NCBI GenBank assembly: GCA_028683385.1
Contig: JAQUIJ010000001.1
Coordinates: forward strand, 496,001 to 560,000
Length of the DNA stretch: 64,000 nucleotides
From: Prolixibacteraceae bacterium
Lineage (GTDB): Bacteria; Bacteroidota; Bacteroidia; Bacteroidales; Prolixibacteraceae
Direction of reading: 5' to 3'
Shown here: positions 8,101 to 17,860 of the stretch, one piece after another
How positions within the stretch are numbered: position 1 is the stretch's first letter
How the letters are laid out: each line of letters begins with the position of its first letter
The notes under the pieces: generated by a model
Database searches by the model: none
What the model saw: only the letters and a program-made list of their open reading frames with translations
Told to the model about the DNA's origin: nothing
Position numbers and translations under genes: made by a program

Positions 8101-10752
8101 TTAAATCACCACGTTCACAATTTTATTCGGAACGACTATTATTTTTTTCGGCGTTTTCCCTTCGAGCCATTTAATTGAAGTTTCGTGAGCCAATACCGCG
8201 GCTTCAATTTCAGTATTTGGTGTACCAACCGCAAACTCCAATTTAAAGCGAACTTTACCATTGAAAGAGATGGGATATTCAAAAACATCTTCGGTCAGCA
8301 TCGCCTGATCAACTTCAGGCCAAGGAGCATAAGCCAGCGTTTCTGTATTTCCGTACATCTGCCACAATTCTTCAGCAAGGTGAGGTGCATAAGGAGACAG
8401 AATTTTAGCAAAAGCTTCAGCGGTTGATTTGCTGACTTTTCCTTTCTTCATGACCAGATTGTTGAAAATCATCAAGGCTGAAATTCCGGTATTGAATTTC
8501 ATGTTTTCAATATCGAAAGCCACTTTGCTGATTGTCTGGTGCAAAAGCTTCAGTGTTTCCTTGTCATCAGCTTCGTCAACAATATTTTCAGGCGTACCGA
8601 AGAAACGGGCAGCACGGTTCAGGAAGCCAAAAACTCCTTTCACCCCATTCTCTGCCCAAGGTTTGGTATCGTCGAGCGGACCCATGAACATTTCGTACAA
8701 ACGAAGCGAGTCAGCACCAAACTTGGCCACCACATCATCAGGATTCACTACGTTTTTCAACGATTTCGACATTTTTGCCACGATCTGACTCAATTCCTCA
8801 CCTGTTTCGGTGTGAAAATACTTGCCTTCTTTTTCTTCCACCAAATCGCTGGCTACTTTCGCACCGGTAGCTGTTTGGTAGGCAAAGGCCAGAATCATTC
8901 CCTGATTAAATAATTTCTGGAAAGGTTCTGAAGTTGAAACGATACCTAAATCGAACAGTACTTTGTGCCAGAAACGTGAATACAATAAGTGTAGAACAGC
9001 ATGTTCTGCCCCACCCACGTATAAATCAACCGGCATCCAGTAATTTTCGAGTTTCTTGTCGAAAATCGATTCGTCATTTTTTGGATCGATGTAACGTAAA
9101 TAGTACCAGCATGAGCCAGCCCATTGTGGCATGGTGTTGGTTTCGCGACGACCTTTGCGTCCATTTTTGTCGGTCACATACAACCAGTCGGTTGCGTTGG
9201 CTAGCGGAGATTCTCCACCTTCGCCCGGTTCGTATTTTTCCATGGCCGGAAGTTCAACCGGAAGGTTATCTTCAACCAGAGTCACTTCGCCATCTTCCCA
9301 GTGAATAACTGGGAAAGGTTCACCCCAGTAGCGCTGACGGCTAAATAGCCAATCGCGCAATCTGAAGTTGATTGTGGCTTTGCCAATACCCTTTTCTCCC
9401 AGCCAGGCAACAACTTTTTCAATGCCCTGTTTTTTGTTCAAGCCATTTAAATCAAGACCAATCGAAGGATTCGCAGAATTGATATAAGCACCATCTTCTG
9501 TCCAACAAGCATCGCCAGCCAGAACTTTAGCACGGGTTTCTTCATCGGCACTTTTCGGATCCAGAATGCAGATGACCGGGATATTAAATTTCTGAGCAAA
9601 CTCAAAGTCACGGGTATCGTGCGCCGGAACCGCCATGATAGCACCTGTTCCGTAGCCCATCAATACATAGTCGGCTACCCAGATTGGGATTGGCAGACCG
9701 GTAATTGGGTTAATGGCATTTCTCCCGGTGAAAACTCCGGTTTTTTCTTTAGCCAATTCGGTGCGATCCAAATCCGATTTCAACGAAGCGGCTTGTATAT
9801 ATTGTTTGAATTGTTCTTCATTTTCAGGAGTAACCAGTTTTTCCAGAATTGGATGTTCCGGAGAAACAACCATATAAGTTGCTCCGAACAAAGTATCAGG
9901 ACGAGTAGTGTAAACCCGAAGTTTTTCATCCAATCCTTCAACAACAAAATCCACTTCAGCACCGGTCGATTTACCGATCCAGTTTTTCTGCATGTCTTTC
10001 ACACCTTCCGGCCAATCCAGATCGTCCAGACCTTCCAATAATCTTTCGGCATAATGAGGAATCCGGAGCAACCATTGTTTTAGGTTTTTGCGTGTCACCT
10101 GATGACCACATTTCTCATGCGAGCCGTCGGTCAGCACTTCTTCGTTGGCACAAACCGTTTTACACGACTGGCACCACCATACTTGTGCATTGTCGTAATA
10201 CGCCAAGCGTTTTTCACCGATGTATTTGTTAATGGCTGCTTGTCCCTGAGCCTGAATATCAGCAGGAATAGGCAGCTCACTAATCGGGCGGCCTTTCCCT
10301 GCTTCAGGATCGAACCAGCAATTGTATAGTTTGGTAAAAATCCATTGCGTCCAACGGAAATATTTTGGATCGGTGGTATTGATTTCGCGATCCCAATCGT
10401 AACTCAAGCCCAGTGATTTGATCTGACGGCGGAAATTATCGCAGTTCTTATTGGTTGTCACTGCTGGATGTGTCCCGGTTTGAATGGCATATTGTTCTGC
10501 AGGCAATCCAAATGCGTCCCAACCCATCGGATGAAGAACGTTAAAACCCTTCATACGTTTGTACCGGCAAATGATGTCGGTTGCTGTGTAACCTTCTGGA
10601 TGGCCTACATGTAAACCCGCTCCTGAAGGATAAGGAAACATGTCAAGCACATAATATTTTGGTTTTGAGAAGTCGTTTTCTGTCTTAAACGTCTGGTGTT
10701 CTTCCCAGTATTGCTGCCATTTCGGCTCAATTTCAGAGAAATTGTATTCCAT
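8101..10752 (-). CDS. leuS: Leucyl-tRNA synthetase
   Basis: An 883-residue class Ia aminoacyl-tRNA synthetase that charges tRNA-Leu. The HIGH-type motif appears as HVGH within [17 protein letters not shown] near residue 40, and the KMSKS loop is intact ([18 protein letters not shown]). Between them lies the CP1 editing domain, with [13 protein letters not shown]. The C-terminal anticodon-binding region ends [14 protein letters not shown], as in bacterial LeuRS. The ATG at 10752 is chosen because [16 protein letters not shown] is the usual N-terminus; the 13 extra upstream residues are not. A perfect -7 element (10789-10796) and a terminator frame it as a single-gene unit. Confidence 0.98.
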   Translation of the reverse strand: MEYNFSEIEPKWQQYWEEHQTFKTENDFSKPKYYVLDMFPYPSGAGLHVGHPEGYTATDIICRYKRMKGFNVLHPMGWDAFGLPAEQYAIQTGTHPAVTTNKNCDNFRRQIKSLGLSYDWDREINTTDPKYFRWTQWIFTKLYNCWFDPEAGKGRPISELPIPADIQAQGQAAINKYIGEKRLAYYDNAQVWWCQSCKTVCANEEVLTDGSHEKCGHQVTRKNLKQWLLRIPHYAERLLEGLDDLDWPEGVKDMQKNWIGKSTGAEVDFVVEGLDEKLRVYTTRPDTLFGATYMVVSPEHPILEKLVTPENEEQFKQYIQAASLKSDLDRTELAKEKTGVFTGRNAINPITGLPIPIWVADYVLMGYGTGAIMAVPAHDTRDFEFAQKFNIPVICILDPKSADEETRAKVLAGDACWTEDGAYINSANPSIGLDLNGLNKKQGIEKVVAWLGEKGIGKATINFRLRDWLFSRQRYWGEPFPVIHWEDGEVTLVEDNLPVELPAMEKYEPGEGGESPLANATDWLYVTDKNGRKGRRETNTMPQWAGSCWYYLRYIDPKNDESIFDKKLENYWMPVDLYVGGAEHAVLHLLYSRFWHKVLFDLGIVSTSEPFQKLFNQGMILAFAYQTATGAKVASDLVEEKEGKYFHTETGEELSQIVAKMSKSLKNVVNPDDVVAKFGADSLRLYEMFMGPLDDTKPWAENGVKGVFGFLNRAARFFGTPENIVDEADDKETLKLLHQTISKVAFDIENMKFNTGISALMIFNNLVMKKGKVSKSTAEAFAKILSPYAPHLAEELWQMYGNTETLAYAPWPEVDQAMLTEDVFEYPISFNGKVRFKLEFAVGTPNTEIEAAVLAHETSIKWLEGKTPKKIIVVPNKIVNVVI

Positions 10753-10788
10753 TTTGTGAGAGTAATTAAGGTTCTTGATAATGAGCCG

Positions 10789-10796
10789 CAAAGATA
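10789..10796 (-). promoter_or_regulatory. -7 promoter element for leuS
   Basis: The minus strand reads TATCTTTG, a perfect TAnnTTTG match, 36 bp upstream of the leuS ATG. No good -33 TTG at standard spacing. Confidence 0.5.
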
Positions 10797-10945
10797 GAAA
10801 GAAAGTTGCAAGTTAAAAGTCGGAGGAGGTGGATTTGTGTTGATTACTGAACCGATAACTTTGGGCTCTCGTTTCAGTTGAAGAAAAATGAACTTTTCAC
10901 GCCAAATCAACGTTCAAAGATCGGAACAATTAAAAAAACAAAACC

Positions 10946-11836
10946 ATGAAATTCGTTGTAACAGGTTCATTAGGAAACATCAGCAAACCGCTTGCTGAAA
11001 AATTGGTTGCTGCCGGACACAAGGTGATTGTAGTGAGCAGCAAAGTTGACAAAACTGCGCAGATTGAAGCTTTGGGTGCCATCGCTGCCGTTGGTTCGGT
11101 TGAAGATGTTGCCTTCCTTACTAAAACTTTCACTGGTGCTGATGCTGTTTATACCATGGTACCGCCCAATTTTGGGGCGGGAGACTGGAAAAAATACATT
11201 GCCGGAATCGGGGAAAATTATGCTGAAGCAATTCATTCATCCGGAGTAAAAAATGTGGTCAACCTAAGCAGTATGGGCGCTCACATGCCCCAAGGTTGCG
11301 GCCCGGTGAGTGGCCTATTCTATGTAGAAAAGGCATTGAATGCTCTGGATGGGGTAAATGTGAAACACCTTCGTCCCGGATTTTTCTACACAAACTTTTT
11401 GGCTAATGTTGGCATGGTTAAGCACATGGGCATTATTGGTGGAAATTATGGAGAAAACGCCAAGCTGGTATTGGTACATCCAACAGATATTGCTGAAGTT
11501 GCGGCAGAAGAAATTCAGGGACTGAAATTTAAAGGAAAGAGTATCAGATACATTACCAGCGACGAGAAAACAACAAACGAAGTGGCTGCCATTCTGGGAA
11601 AAGCTATTGGAAAACCTGAACTTCCATGGGTGAACTTCAAGGATGAAGAAACTTTGGAAGGAATGTTGCAAGCGGGAGTTCCAGAAGAAATTGCCAAAAA
11701 TTATGCAGAAATGGGAGCTGCAATACGCAGTGGTGAAATGGTTTCAGATTATATAAAGAATAAGCCAACCGAATTTGGGAAGATAAAATTGGAAGCTTTT
11801 ACACCTGTTTTTGCTGCGGTGTATGCACAATCCTGA
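10946..11836 (+). CDS. NmrA-like NAD(P)-binding Rossmann-fold protein
   Basis: A 296-residue cytoplasmic protein of the NmrA/atypical short-chain dehydrogenase group. The N-terminus FVVTGSLGNISKPLAEKLVAAGHKV is a dinucleotide-binding beta-alpha-beta turn, although the canonical G-x-x-G-x-x-G is modified to G-S-L-G-N-I-S. The family-typical YTMVPPNF, NLSSMGAH and LRPGFFYTNF stretches follow. Such proteins are NAD(P)H-dependent quinone or azo reductases, or redox sensors without catalysis; the sequence does not decide which. It is transcribed alone, with a strong bidirectional hairpin downstream shared with the convergent hexosaminidase. Confidence 0.8.
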   Translation: MKFVVTGSLGNISKPLAEKLVAAGHKVIVVSSKVDKTAQIEALGAIAAVGSVEDVAFLTKTFTGADAVYTMVPPNFGAGDWKKYIAGIGENYAEAIHSSGVKNVVNLSSMGAHMPQGCGPVSGLFYVEKALNALDGVNVKHLRPGFFYTNFLANVGMVKHMGIIGGNYGENAKLVLVHPTDIAEVAAEEIQGLKFKGKSIRYITSDEKTTNEVAAILGKAIGKPELPWVNFKDEETLEGMLQAGVPEEIAKNYAEMGAAIRSGEMVSDYIKNKPTEFGKIKLEAFTPVFAAVYAQS

Positions 11837-11875
11837 TTATTTAGCAGTTGGTGAATCAGCTGAATCTGATCAAAT

Positions 11876-11914
11876 GAAACAAGAAACGCTCCATGATGGA
11901 GCGTTTCTTGTTTC
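11876..11914. terminator. Bidirectional terminator between the NmrA-like gene and the GH20 gene
   Basis: A perfect 18-bp stem (gaaacaagaaacgctcca with its exact complement) around a three-base loop sits between two convergent genes. T-rich sequence lies on both sides, so it can serve both. Confidence 0.85.
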
Positions 11915-11928
11915 ATTTGCAAATTAAA

Positions 11929-13506
11929 TTATTTTTCTTTCTGTCCATCCCAAGGCACCAATTTGGACGGGTAGAAATTGATGTTCATCGCTTTCATCCG
12001 TTCGCCATGATTCGCCAAACGGACTTTATAATCGTCCCAATTGCGTAATTCTGCTGGTGTCCAACCAATTTCGGCATAACCCAACAATCGTGGAAAAAGC
12101 AAATACTCTGCTTGCTGACGTTCTCCTACAGTTTCGGACCAAAGCGGCGCTTCAATACCTACAATATTTTCCTTTTTGATTTCAGGTACCAGATTCGCCG
12201 GATCCCAATTGTAGCCTTTGTCAACTTCAATGTATGCTGCCCAATGCAACCCGTAAGTGCTGGTCGAATCATATTGCATATCGAGATAGGCATTCTTTGC
12301 TGGCGACATCAATACTTTTGCTCCCTGAGCCACTCCTTTAATTGCATTTTCGGCCTTTGCCCAATATTGCACAACGGTATTCGGTTTCACTGTTGCCAAA
12401 GCAATTTCATCCCAGGCCAACACTTTTTTCCCGTGGGCAACTACCATATCCTGAACCCGGTTCATAAAAGGAATGTAATCTTCAATTTTGGTTGCATGCG
12501 ATTCGTCGCCACCAATATGCAAATATTCACCGGGCGTTAAAGCTGCCAATTCGCCGATCACATCATCAATAAATTTGTAGGTAACTTCCTTTTTTGTTGC
12601 CAACGTACTAAAACCGACTTCAGTTCCGGTGTATAATTCGGGTGTTTTACCATTTCCATTCAACTCAGGATACGAAGCCGATGCAGCATTGGTATGTCCC
12701 GGCATATCGATTTCAGGAATAATGGTAACAAAACGATCCTGAGCATATTTCACGATATCTGAATATTGTTCCTGAGTATAAAATCCTCCTTCACCTCCGC
12801 CAACTTCTGTTGTACCACCATGCGCAGTAAGGTTTGGCCACGATTTAATTTCAATTCTCCAGCCCTGATCGTCGGACAGGTGTAAATGCAGCACATTCAT
12901 TTTATAATAAGCCAGTTGGTCGATGTAGTTTTTCACATCATCAACACCGAAGAAATGACGGGCCACATCAAGCATTGAACCACGGTAACCGTAGGTAGGA
13001 TAATCGCGGATTGTACCCGTTGCGATTTTCCATGGTCCTTTTTGTTTAGCCGACATTTCAACCTGAGAAGGAAGGAGCTGACGAATGGTTTGAATTCCAT
13101 GGAATAAACCCGCAGGCTTGTTGGCAACCACACTTACCAATTTATCTGTAATGGTCAATTGATAGCCCTCATCACCCAATTCAGAATCACTACCTGATAA
13201 TGACAGGTAAATATTTCCTTTTGCCGGAATGTCAGTTGTAGTTTTTACTTCCAGACCTAATCCTGTTGAAGGATTTAGCTTATCGGCCAAATACTGCCCT
13301 ATTTGTTTCAGTTCGGCAGATTCACCCTGAACGTAAATATCGGTTTGATCGGTCAAATCAAATTCACCACCGGTAGCAACTACTGAAACCGGTTTTGGAA
13401 TCATGTTCTCTTTTGAAAGATCGGTAGGTTTACACCCCATTTGGCTGAAAATCACAGTTAAAAACAGTGAGCCAAAAGTTAAGCGTTTAAAATTGGTTCT
13501 TGTCAT
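11929..13506 (-). CDS. Beta-N-acetylhexosaminidase, GH20 lipoprotein
   Basis: A 525-residue lipoprotein. A signal peptide with lipobox SQMGC (Cys about residue 25) is followed by the GH20b N-terminal domain (about 35-150) and the GH20 catalytic barrel (about 155-490). Visible family motifs are YRGSMLDVARHF, NVLHLHLSDDQGWRIEI, PEIDMPGHTNAA and HIGGDESHATK, the last with the catalytic Asp-Glu pair of the substrate-assisted mechanism. It should release terminal beta-linked GlcNAc or GalNAc from glycans in the periplasm or at the cell surface. Such enzymes work alongside mannosidases and fucose uptake on host-type glycans, and both are encoded nearby. The TIGR04076 gene lies 21 bp upstream on the same strand and may be co-transcribed. 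Confidence 0.95.
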   Translation of the reverse strand: MTRTNFKRLTFGSLFLTVIFSQMGCKPTDLSKENMIPKPVSVVATGGEFDLTDQTDIYVQGESAELKQIGQYLADKLNPSTGLGLEVKTTTDIPAKGNIYLSLSGSDSELGDEGYQLTITDKLVSVVANKPAGLFHGIQTIRQLLPSQVEMSAKQKGPWKIATGTIRDYPTYGYRGSMLDVARHFFGVDDVKNYIDQLAYYKMNVLHLHLSDDQGWRIEIKSWPNLTAHGGTTEVGGGEGGFYTQEQYSDIVKYAQDRFVTIIPEIDMPGHTNAASASYPELNGNGKTPELYTGTEVGFSTLATKKEVTYKFIDDVIGELAALTPGEYLHIGGDESHATKIEDYIPFMNRVQDMVVAHGKKVLAWDEIALATVKPNTVVQYWAKAENAIKGVAQGAKVLMSPAKNAYLDMQYDSTSTYGLHWAAYIEVDKGYNWDPANLVPEIKKENIVGIEAPLWSETVGERQQAEYLLFPRLLGYAEIGWTPAELRNWDDYKVRLANHGERMKAMNINFYPSKLVPWDGQKEK

Positions 13507-13527
13507 GGTTAGTAATGTATTTGTTTG

Positions 13528-13842
13528 TTATTCAGTAAGTTTTTCAATTTTAAATATAACTGGCATTAATCCATCGGAACAACTGCTAATTGCCGTTCCC
13601 GGCTTTTTCATCCAGGGGTAACTACCATCAAACATGATGTGAGTTACATCTTTTTGAATGTCGCCCCAAGCCCAGGCACAGAAACCTTCAGGAATGTTGT
13701 TGTGATCTTCAACCAAAAATTCCTGACCAACCGTTAGAAGGTGACATCCCAAACACTGATCAGAAAGATCTAAGCTGGAATATTCATCAACAAAATCTCT
13801 ATTAATCATCTTTCTCAGAACTGTTATCTTACAACTTGCCAT
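13528..13842 (-). CDS. TIGR04076 family protein
   Basis: A small cytoplasmic protein of 104 residues if the ATG at 13842 is used; a TTG at 13884 would add 14 residues. It shows the pattern of the TIGR04076 family: N-terminal KITVLRKM, a Cys pair (CLGCH), GQEFLVEDH, EGFCAWAWGDIQKDV and a C-terminal SSCSDGLMPVIFKIEKL. The conserved cysteines hint at metal or redox chemistry, but no function is established for the family. It lies 21 bp upstream of the GH20 gene, which may simply be chance co-transcription. Confidence 0.8.
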   Translation of the reverse strand: MASCKITVLRKMINRDFVDEYSSLDLSDQCLGCHLLTVGQEFLVEDHNNIPEGFCAWAWGDIQKDVTHIMFDGSYPWMKKPGTAISSCSDGLMPVIFKIEKLTE

Positions 13843-13922
13843 GACTTCCCGTTTTAAGTGTTTTGAAAGAGGCAATTTACCCAAAAAACATGGATTAACA
13901 TTCTGTTTTAGATTGATCTATG

Positions 13923-14810
13923 TCATTCTACAAGCTTTAAAATACGCGTTCTTTTACCTATCCTAAAATTAACGAAAACCAATAGGAAACATGAGCCGAC
14001 AATAACAAACGCACCCATCATCTCAATAGTTGTGTACACTTCATGAAAAATGAGCCATCCTGCAAGTAAGTTAAAAACCGGCACCATCGATTGCATCAGC
14101 GAACCAGTTGCCACATTCACATAACGGTAACCTTCGGTCATAAACAATTGACCGATGGTAGCAACAACACCTACCAAAACGAGCAACAATAACTCGGTCA
14201 AATTACCTTTAGATTGTGTTGCACCTGAAGGAATCAGGAACATCCAGAAACCGACTATACACTGCGAAAAGAAAATGGCATATGAATTATCGCTGTTGTG
14301 CAACTTTTTAACAAATACTACGGCAAGTCCGGTGGTTACCGATCCGGCAATCGCAATCAGTTCGTAAATACCCATTCCAGCCAACGAAGCTTTTCCGCCA
14401 CCAACAGAAAGCAAAATGAGTCCGGCAAACGAAATGGCTATAATAACAAATTTAATGGGTTCCACTTTTTCTTTCAGGATAAGCATACTGAAAAGAGTCG
14501 CAAAAATGGGATAGGAATAAATATACACAGACCCCTTTCCAACACCAAGCTTCAGTATTGCCAGATAAAACAGGTAAACCGCAATTCCTCCAACCAAACC
14601 ACGCCAAAATAATCCTTTCCGATTGTTAAACTTTAGTTGGATAACGCCAAATTGCGATAATATTCCGATGATTCCAAGTCCGATGGCAAATCTGAAAAAG
14701 GTGGTTTGATAGCTCGACACATTGGGGATCGCTTTCACCAAGACAGCCATCAGCGCAAAGAAAACAACTGAGCCTAAAGTTAAAAATATGCCTTTTGAAT
14801 GATCGGACAT
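13923..14810 (-). CDS. EamA/DMT family membrane transporter
   Basis: A 295-residue inner-membrane protein with about ten hydrophobic segments in two EamA repeats. The first repeat starts GIFLTLGSVVFFALMAVLVK. The second starts near residue 148 (GIYELIAIAGSVTTGLAVVF), with the usual AYRY-like RYVNVATGSLMQSMVPVFNLLAGW region. Members of this drug/metabolite superfamily export or import small metabolites; the substrate cannot be read from sequence. A -7 element lies at 14836-14843, and there is no obvious operon partner. Confidence 0.88.
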   Translation of the reverse strand: MSDHSKGIFLTLGSVVFFALMAVLVKAIPNVSSYQTTFFRFAIGLGIIGILSQFGVIQLKFNNRKGLFWRGLVGGIAVYLFYLAILKLGVGKGSVYIYSYPIFATLFSMLILKEKVEPIKFVIIAISFAGLILLSVGGGKASLAGMGIYELIAIAGSVTTGLAVVFVKKLHNSDNSYAIFFSQCIVGFWMFLIPSGATQSKGNLTELLLLVLVGVVATIGQLFMTEGYRYVNVATGSLMQSMVPVFNLLAGWLIFHEVYTTIEMMGAFVIVGSCFLLVFVNFRIGKRTRILKLVE

Positions 14811-14835
14811 AAAAATTGGTTCGAAGTTAGTTTCG

Positions 14836-14843
14836 CAAAACTA
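14836..14843 (-). promoter_or_regulatory. -7 promoter element for the EamA transporter
   Basis: The minus strand reads TAGTTTTG (TAnnTTTG), 26 bp upstream of the ATG. A possible -33 TTG (14860-14862) is 16 nt away, shorter than the usual 19-21. Confidence 0.4.
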
Positions 14844-14902
14844 CAGATATTATCCAGAACAATAGCTGATTAAAATGAGCTAACCTAAAAATTTACACTT
14901 AC

Positions 14903-14930
14903 AAAAAACCCCCGCACTTAGCGAGGGTTT
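14903..14930 (-). terminator. Terminator after the cyclophilin gene
   Basis: On the minus strand, stem aaaccctcgc pairs with gcgggggttt (one T-G pair) and is followed by TTTTG. It lies 9 bp past the stop codon of the isomerase gene. Confidence 0.75.
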
Positions 14931-14938
14931 CAGATCAT

Positions 14939-15376
14939 CTATTCTTCGATAATTACGATCTTTTCAATGATATCGCCCTGACGAATGGCATCAATCACTT
15001 CGAGGCCTTCGTAAACCTTGCCGAAGCAGGTATGTTTGCGGTCGAGGTGCGATGTGTTCCGGCGACTGTGGCAAATGAAAAACTGTGAACCTCCCGTATT
15101 GCGTCCGGCATGCGCCATCGACAAAACACCACGGTCATGATATTGGTTTTCACCATCCAATTCGCAAGGAATCTTGTAGCCTGGACCACCTGAGCCAGTT
15201 CCATTAGGACAACCACCCTGAATTACAAAATCAGGAATTACACGATGAAATGTCAACCCATTGTAAAACCCACTTTTAGAAAGTTTAGTGAAGTTTTCAA
15301 CTGTTCCTGGCGCATCTTCATCGTAAAAGTTCAGTTTCATAACCCCTTTGCTGGTATAAATTTCTGCTTTGCTCAT
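14939..15376 (-). CDS. Peptidyl-prolyl cis-trans isomerase, cyclophilin type
   Basis: A 145-residue cytoplasmic cyclophilin without signal peptide. It accelerates proline isomerisation during protein folding. Catalytic-site features are present: [13 protein letters not shown] with the active Arg and Phe, [24 protein letters not shown] and [12 protein letters not shown]. The ATG at 15376 ([11 protein letters not shown]) is chosen; nine residues could be added upstream but would overlap the promoter motif at 15401-15408. It is transcribed alone, with its own terminator. Confidence 0.95.
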   Translation of the reverse strand: MSKAEIYTSKGVMKLNFYDEDAPGTVENFTKLSKSGFYNGLTFHRVIPDFVIQGGCPNGTGSGGPGYKIPCELDGENQYHDRGVLSMAHAGRNTGGSQFFICHSRRNTSHLDRKHTCFGKVYEGLEVIDAIRQGDIIEKIVIIEE

Positions 15377-15400
15377 TTTTATATTATTAAAGATTGGCTG

Positions 15401-15408
15401 CAAAAATA
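15401..15408 (-). promoter_or_regulatory. -7 promoter element for the cyclophilin gene
   Basis: The minus strand reads TATTTTTG, a perfect TAnnTTTG match, 24 bp before the chosen ATG. It also argues against the longer reading frame. Confidence 0.5.
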
Positions 15409-15483
15409 CAATATTTTGCTCAAACTGAGATTTATTGCATGCTTAACATTTTCTCATGTTGCACAACAGCACACTACAGGATA

Positions 15484-15612
15484 GTTAGATTTATCTTTAT
15501 TAGTATTCTTGTTCGTAGAAATCTAACTTACTTTTTCAGTTGTTGTCCACCAACGAAAGATCACCAGTAAAAATGTTCCTCAACATTTTTATGACTTTGC
15601 AAAGCTTTGCAA
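15484..15612 (+). promoter_or_regulatory. Palindrome-rich control region upstream of fucP
   Basis: The 339-bp gap between the divergent cyclophilin and fucP genes holds three symmetric elements. A spaced inverted repeat gttagattt (15484-15492) / aaatctaac (15519-15527). A 10-bp perfect stem taaaaatgtt-cctc-aacattttta (15568-15591). A perfect 16-bp palindrome TTGCAAAGCTTTGCAA (15597-15612), which also contains two direct CTTTGCAA copies. A TGACTTTG near-match to the -7 consensus overlaps the last one. These look like operator sites for a sugar-responsive repressor, but no such regulator is encoded next door. Confidence 0.5.
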
Positions 15613-15715
15613 GCCTGTTGTTTCTTAAATGAGTTTGGCAAATCGAATTGGATTGTTGATTTTTGAAAGAATAATTCAAGCCGGCAGATAAATTCAAACT
15701 AAAATAACTACACTA

Positions 15716-17032
15716 ATGAATGTCAAGGAATCAACCAAACTAATTACACCGGGTTATACCATTACCTTTATTTTGGTAACAGCCCTTTTTTATTTATGGG
15801 CTCTCCCGAATAACCTCAACGATGTATTAATCCCGCAGTTTATGAAAGCCTTTGAATTGAACCGACTTGAAGCCGGTCTCGTACAGTCGGCATTTTATGC
15901 AGGATATTTTCTGCTTTCGTTCCCTGCGGCTAAAGTGATGGATCGTTTCGGTTACAAAGCCGGATTGCTTACCGGATTGCTACTTTTCAGCATCGGATCA
16001 TTTTTGTTTTACCCGGCATCAGTAGTCGGCGTTTATGGATTCTTTCTTTTTGCACTTTTCATCATTGCATCAGGACTGGCTTTTCTGGAAACTGGTGCAA
16101 ATTCCTTCATCGCAGTTCTCGGACCATCCGAATCGTCTGAACAAAGACTAAACCTTGCTCAGGCTTTTAATCCACTTGGAGCTATGACTGGCGTTGTTGC
16201 CGGTACTTTGTTTATCTTTTCAGGAACTGAACACTCGGCCGAAAAAGTACAGGCCATGCAAACTGACGGAACTTATCAGGCTTATCTTCAAAGCGAGATT
16301 GCACGGGTTGGGCCAACCTACCTTTTCATTGGTGCTATTGTTCTCTTATTTTTTGTACTGATCTGGAAGGCAAAATTTCCTGAATTCAAGAATAAGGCTG
16401 GTGAAGATGAGGTTCATCAACATGGCCAGACATCAATGCTTGTAAAATACCCTCATTTCCTGAAAGGCGTTGTTGCTCAGTTTTTCTATGTAGGCGCACA
16501 GGTTGGAACCTGGAGTTACATGATCCCTTACCTTAAAGATTATTTGCACAAGTCTGAAAAAGAAGCCGGATTCTATCTCCTTGCATCGCTGGCCATGTTT
16601 GGAGTCGGACGTTTTGCTTCAACAGCCCTGATGAAACTTGTCCCGGCATCAAAACTGATGGGTATTTACAGCATCTGTAACATGATTTTGGTTTCTGTTG
16701 CTGTGCTTATGCCAAGTGCCATTGGCGGATGGTCGCTCATTGTAACCAGCTTCTTTATGTCGATCATGTTCCCGACCATTTTTGCACTGGGCGTAAAAGG
16801 ACTGGGCGCAAATACCAAACTGGGCGGATCGTTCATCATTATGGCTATTATTGGTGGCGCCGTTTGGACGCCAGTTATGGGTCTGATTGCGGATAAAACA
16901 ACCAGTTTGGCTTTGGCGATGATCGTACCGATCATTGCTTATCTGTATATCTGTTATTACGCTTTTGTCGGATCAAAACCAGGAGGCCCGGTCAACTTTG
17001 ATGAAGATCAGAAGATTATCATTGCCCATTAA
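15716..17032 (+). CDS. fucP: L-fucose:proton symporter FucP (MFS)
   Basis: A 438-residue inner-membrane major-facilitator protein with 12 predicted membrane segments. Sequence features match FucP: the first helix TFILVTALFYLWALPNNLNDVLIPQF, the SAFYAGYFLLSFPAAKVMDRFGYKAG segment (helix 2 and the MFS loop), LETGANSFIAVLGP and LNLAQAFNPLGAMTG. It takes up L-fucose with protons. A fucose/rhamnose-type mutarotase gene follows after 12 bp, which supports the sugar assignment, though isomerase, kinase and aldolase are not in the window. Related symporters can carry other sugars (glucose/galactose, N-acetyl sugars), so the substrate is likely but not certain. Confidence 0.88.
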   Translation: MNVKESTKLITPGYTITFILVTALFYLWALPNNLNDVLIPQFMKAFELNRLEAGLVQSAFYAGYFLLSFPAAKVMDRFGYKAGLLTGLLLFSIGSFLFYPASVVGVYGFFLFALFIIASGLAFLETGANSFIAVLGPSESSEQRLNLAQAFNPLGAMTGVVAGTLFIFSGTEHSAEKVQAMQTDGTYQAYLQSEIARVGPTYLFIGAIVLLFFVLIWKAKFPEFKNKAGEDEVHQHGQTSMLVKYPHFLKGVVAQFFYVGAQVGTWSYMIPYLKDYLHKSEKEAGFYLLASLAMFGVGRFASTALMKLVPASKLMGIYSICNMILVSVAVLMPSAIGGWSLIVTSFFMSIMFPTIFALGVKGLGANTKLGGSFIIMAIIGGAVWTPVMGLIADKTTSLALAMIVPIIAYLYICYYAFVGSKPGGPVNFDEDQKIIIAH

Positions 17033-17044
17033 TACTTCAGAAAA

Positions 17045-17389
17045 ATGAAAACCAAAAGATACTGCAAAACATTGTCGCTAAAAGACGATCCGAAACTGAT
17101 TGAAGATTACAAAAAGGTACATGCTCCCGGAGCGGCGTGGCCCGAAATTACACAAGGCATGAAAGATGTCGGTATCATTGACATGGAAATCTACATTTAC
17201 GGAACTCGTTTGTTTATGATTATGGATACCGTTGCTGATTTCGACCACGATAAAGCCATGGCAGAATTAGCGACTAAACCACGCCAGAGCGAATGGGAAG
17301 CCTATGTTTCCCGGTTTCAACAAAGCTCTGCTGAAGCCACAGCCGACGAAAAATGGCAATTGATGGAACGCATTTATAAATTGGACTAA
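17045..17389 (+). CDS. L-rhamnose mutarotase family protein, probable L-fucose mutarotase
   Basis: A 114-residue cytoplasmic protein of the RhaU/DUF718 family. This family interconverts alpha and beta anomers of 6-deoxy-hexoses so that the isomerase receives the right form. Typical features are the N-terminal RYCKTLSLKDDPKLIEDYKKVHAPGAAWPEI, the catalytic-type His in KKVHAP, the central IIDMEIYIYGTRLFMIMDT and the C-terminal WEAYVSRFQ. It starts 12 bp after fucP and ends just before a terminator, so the two form one transcript. The fucP link points to fucose rather than rhamnose. Confidence 0.88.
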   Translation: MKTKRYCKTLSLKDDPKLIEDYKKVHAPGAAWPEITQGMKDVGIIDMEIYIYGTRLFMIMDTVADFDHDKAMAELATKPRQSEWEAYVSRFQQSSAEATADEKWQLMERIYKLD

Positions 17390-17435
17390 GAAATAATCTA
17401 CATTAGGTAAAAACTAATGTAATCTCATAAAATCG

Positions 17436-17470
17436 AATGCCAGTGAAAAAAGACTTTCACTGGCATTTTG
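17436..17470 (+). terminator. Terminator of the fucP-mutarotase operon
   Basis: A perfect 13-bp stem (aatgccagtgaaa / tttcactggcatt) with a six-base loop, followed by TTT, 47 bp after the mutarotase stop codon. Confidence 0.8.
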
Positions 17471-17826
17471 GCTTATAATATTCGCTCAATTCCGATCGCA
17501 AAAGAAACGACAAAAAATCCACCCGTCGAATTGTCAAAATATCATCAACTTCAACGTTTAAATTAGAAATTACAATATTCTGACGAAAATTGATTTCAAA
17601 CAGATCAAAAGTATGCTTCGTATTGCCACAAACTGTAAATTTAAGCGCTGATTTTCAGGACAAAAGCTCAATTTTAAGATATTGCTTAATTATCGACGTC
17701 CAAAATACTGACTAAAGTCATCCGTGTTATTAAACATTCATTTTTACAGACACAACTACCTGATTGCCTGAAATATAAATTCGAATTTGTTTTTCATCGA
17801 TTAGAATAACCAATACATGAATGTCA
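17471..17826. other. Intergenic region upstream of gdhA without a recognisable gene
   Basis: AT-rich spacer between the fucP-operon terminator and the gdhA promoter motif. No reading frame with coding character, RNA gene or repeat was recognised. Confidence 0.5.
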
Positions 17827-17834
17827 TAACTTTG
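17827..17834 (+). promoter_or_regulatory. -7 promoter element upstream of gdhA
   Basis: TAACTTTG is a perfect TAnnTTTG match, 118 bp before the gdhA ATG, giving a long 5' leader of roughly 110 nt. The leader contains the 12-codon micro-ORF at 17861-17899. No standard -33 TTG. Confidence 0.5.
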
Positions 17835-17860
17835 GCTATCATTTTTTAATTCTTAAAGAG

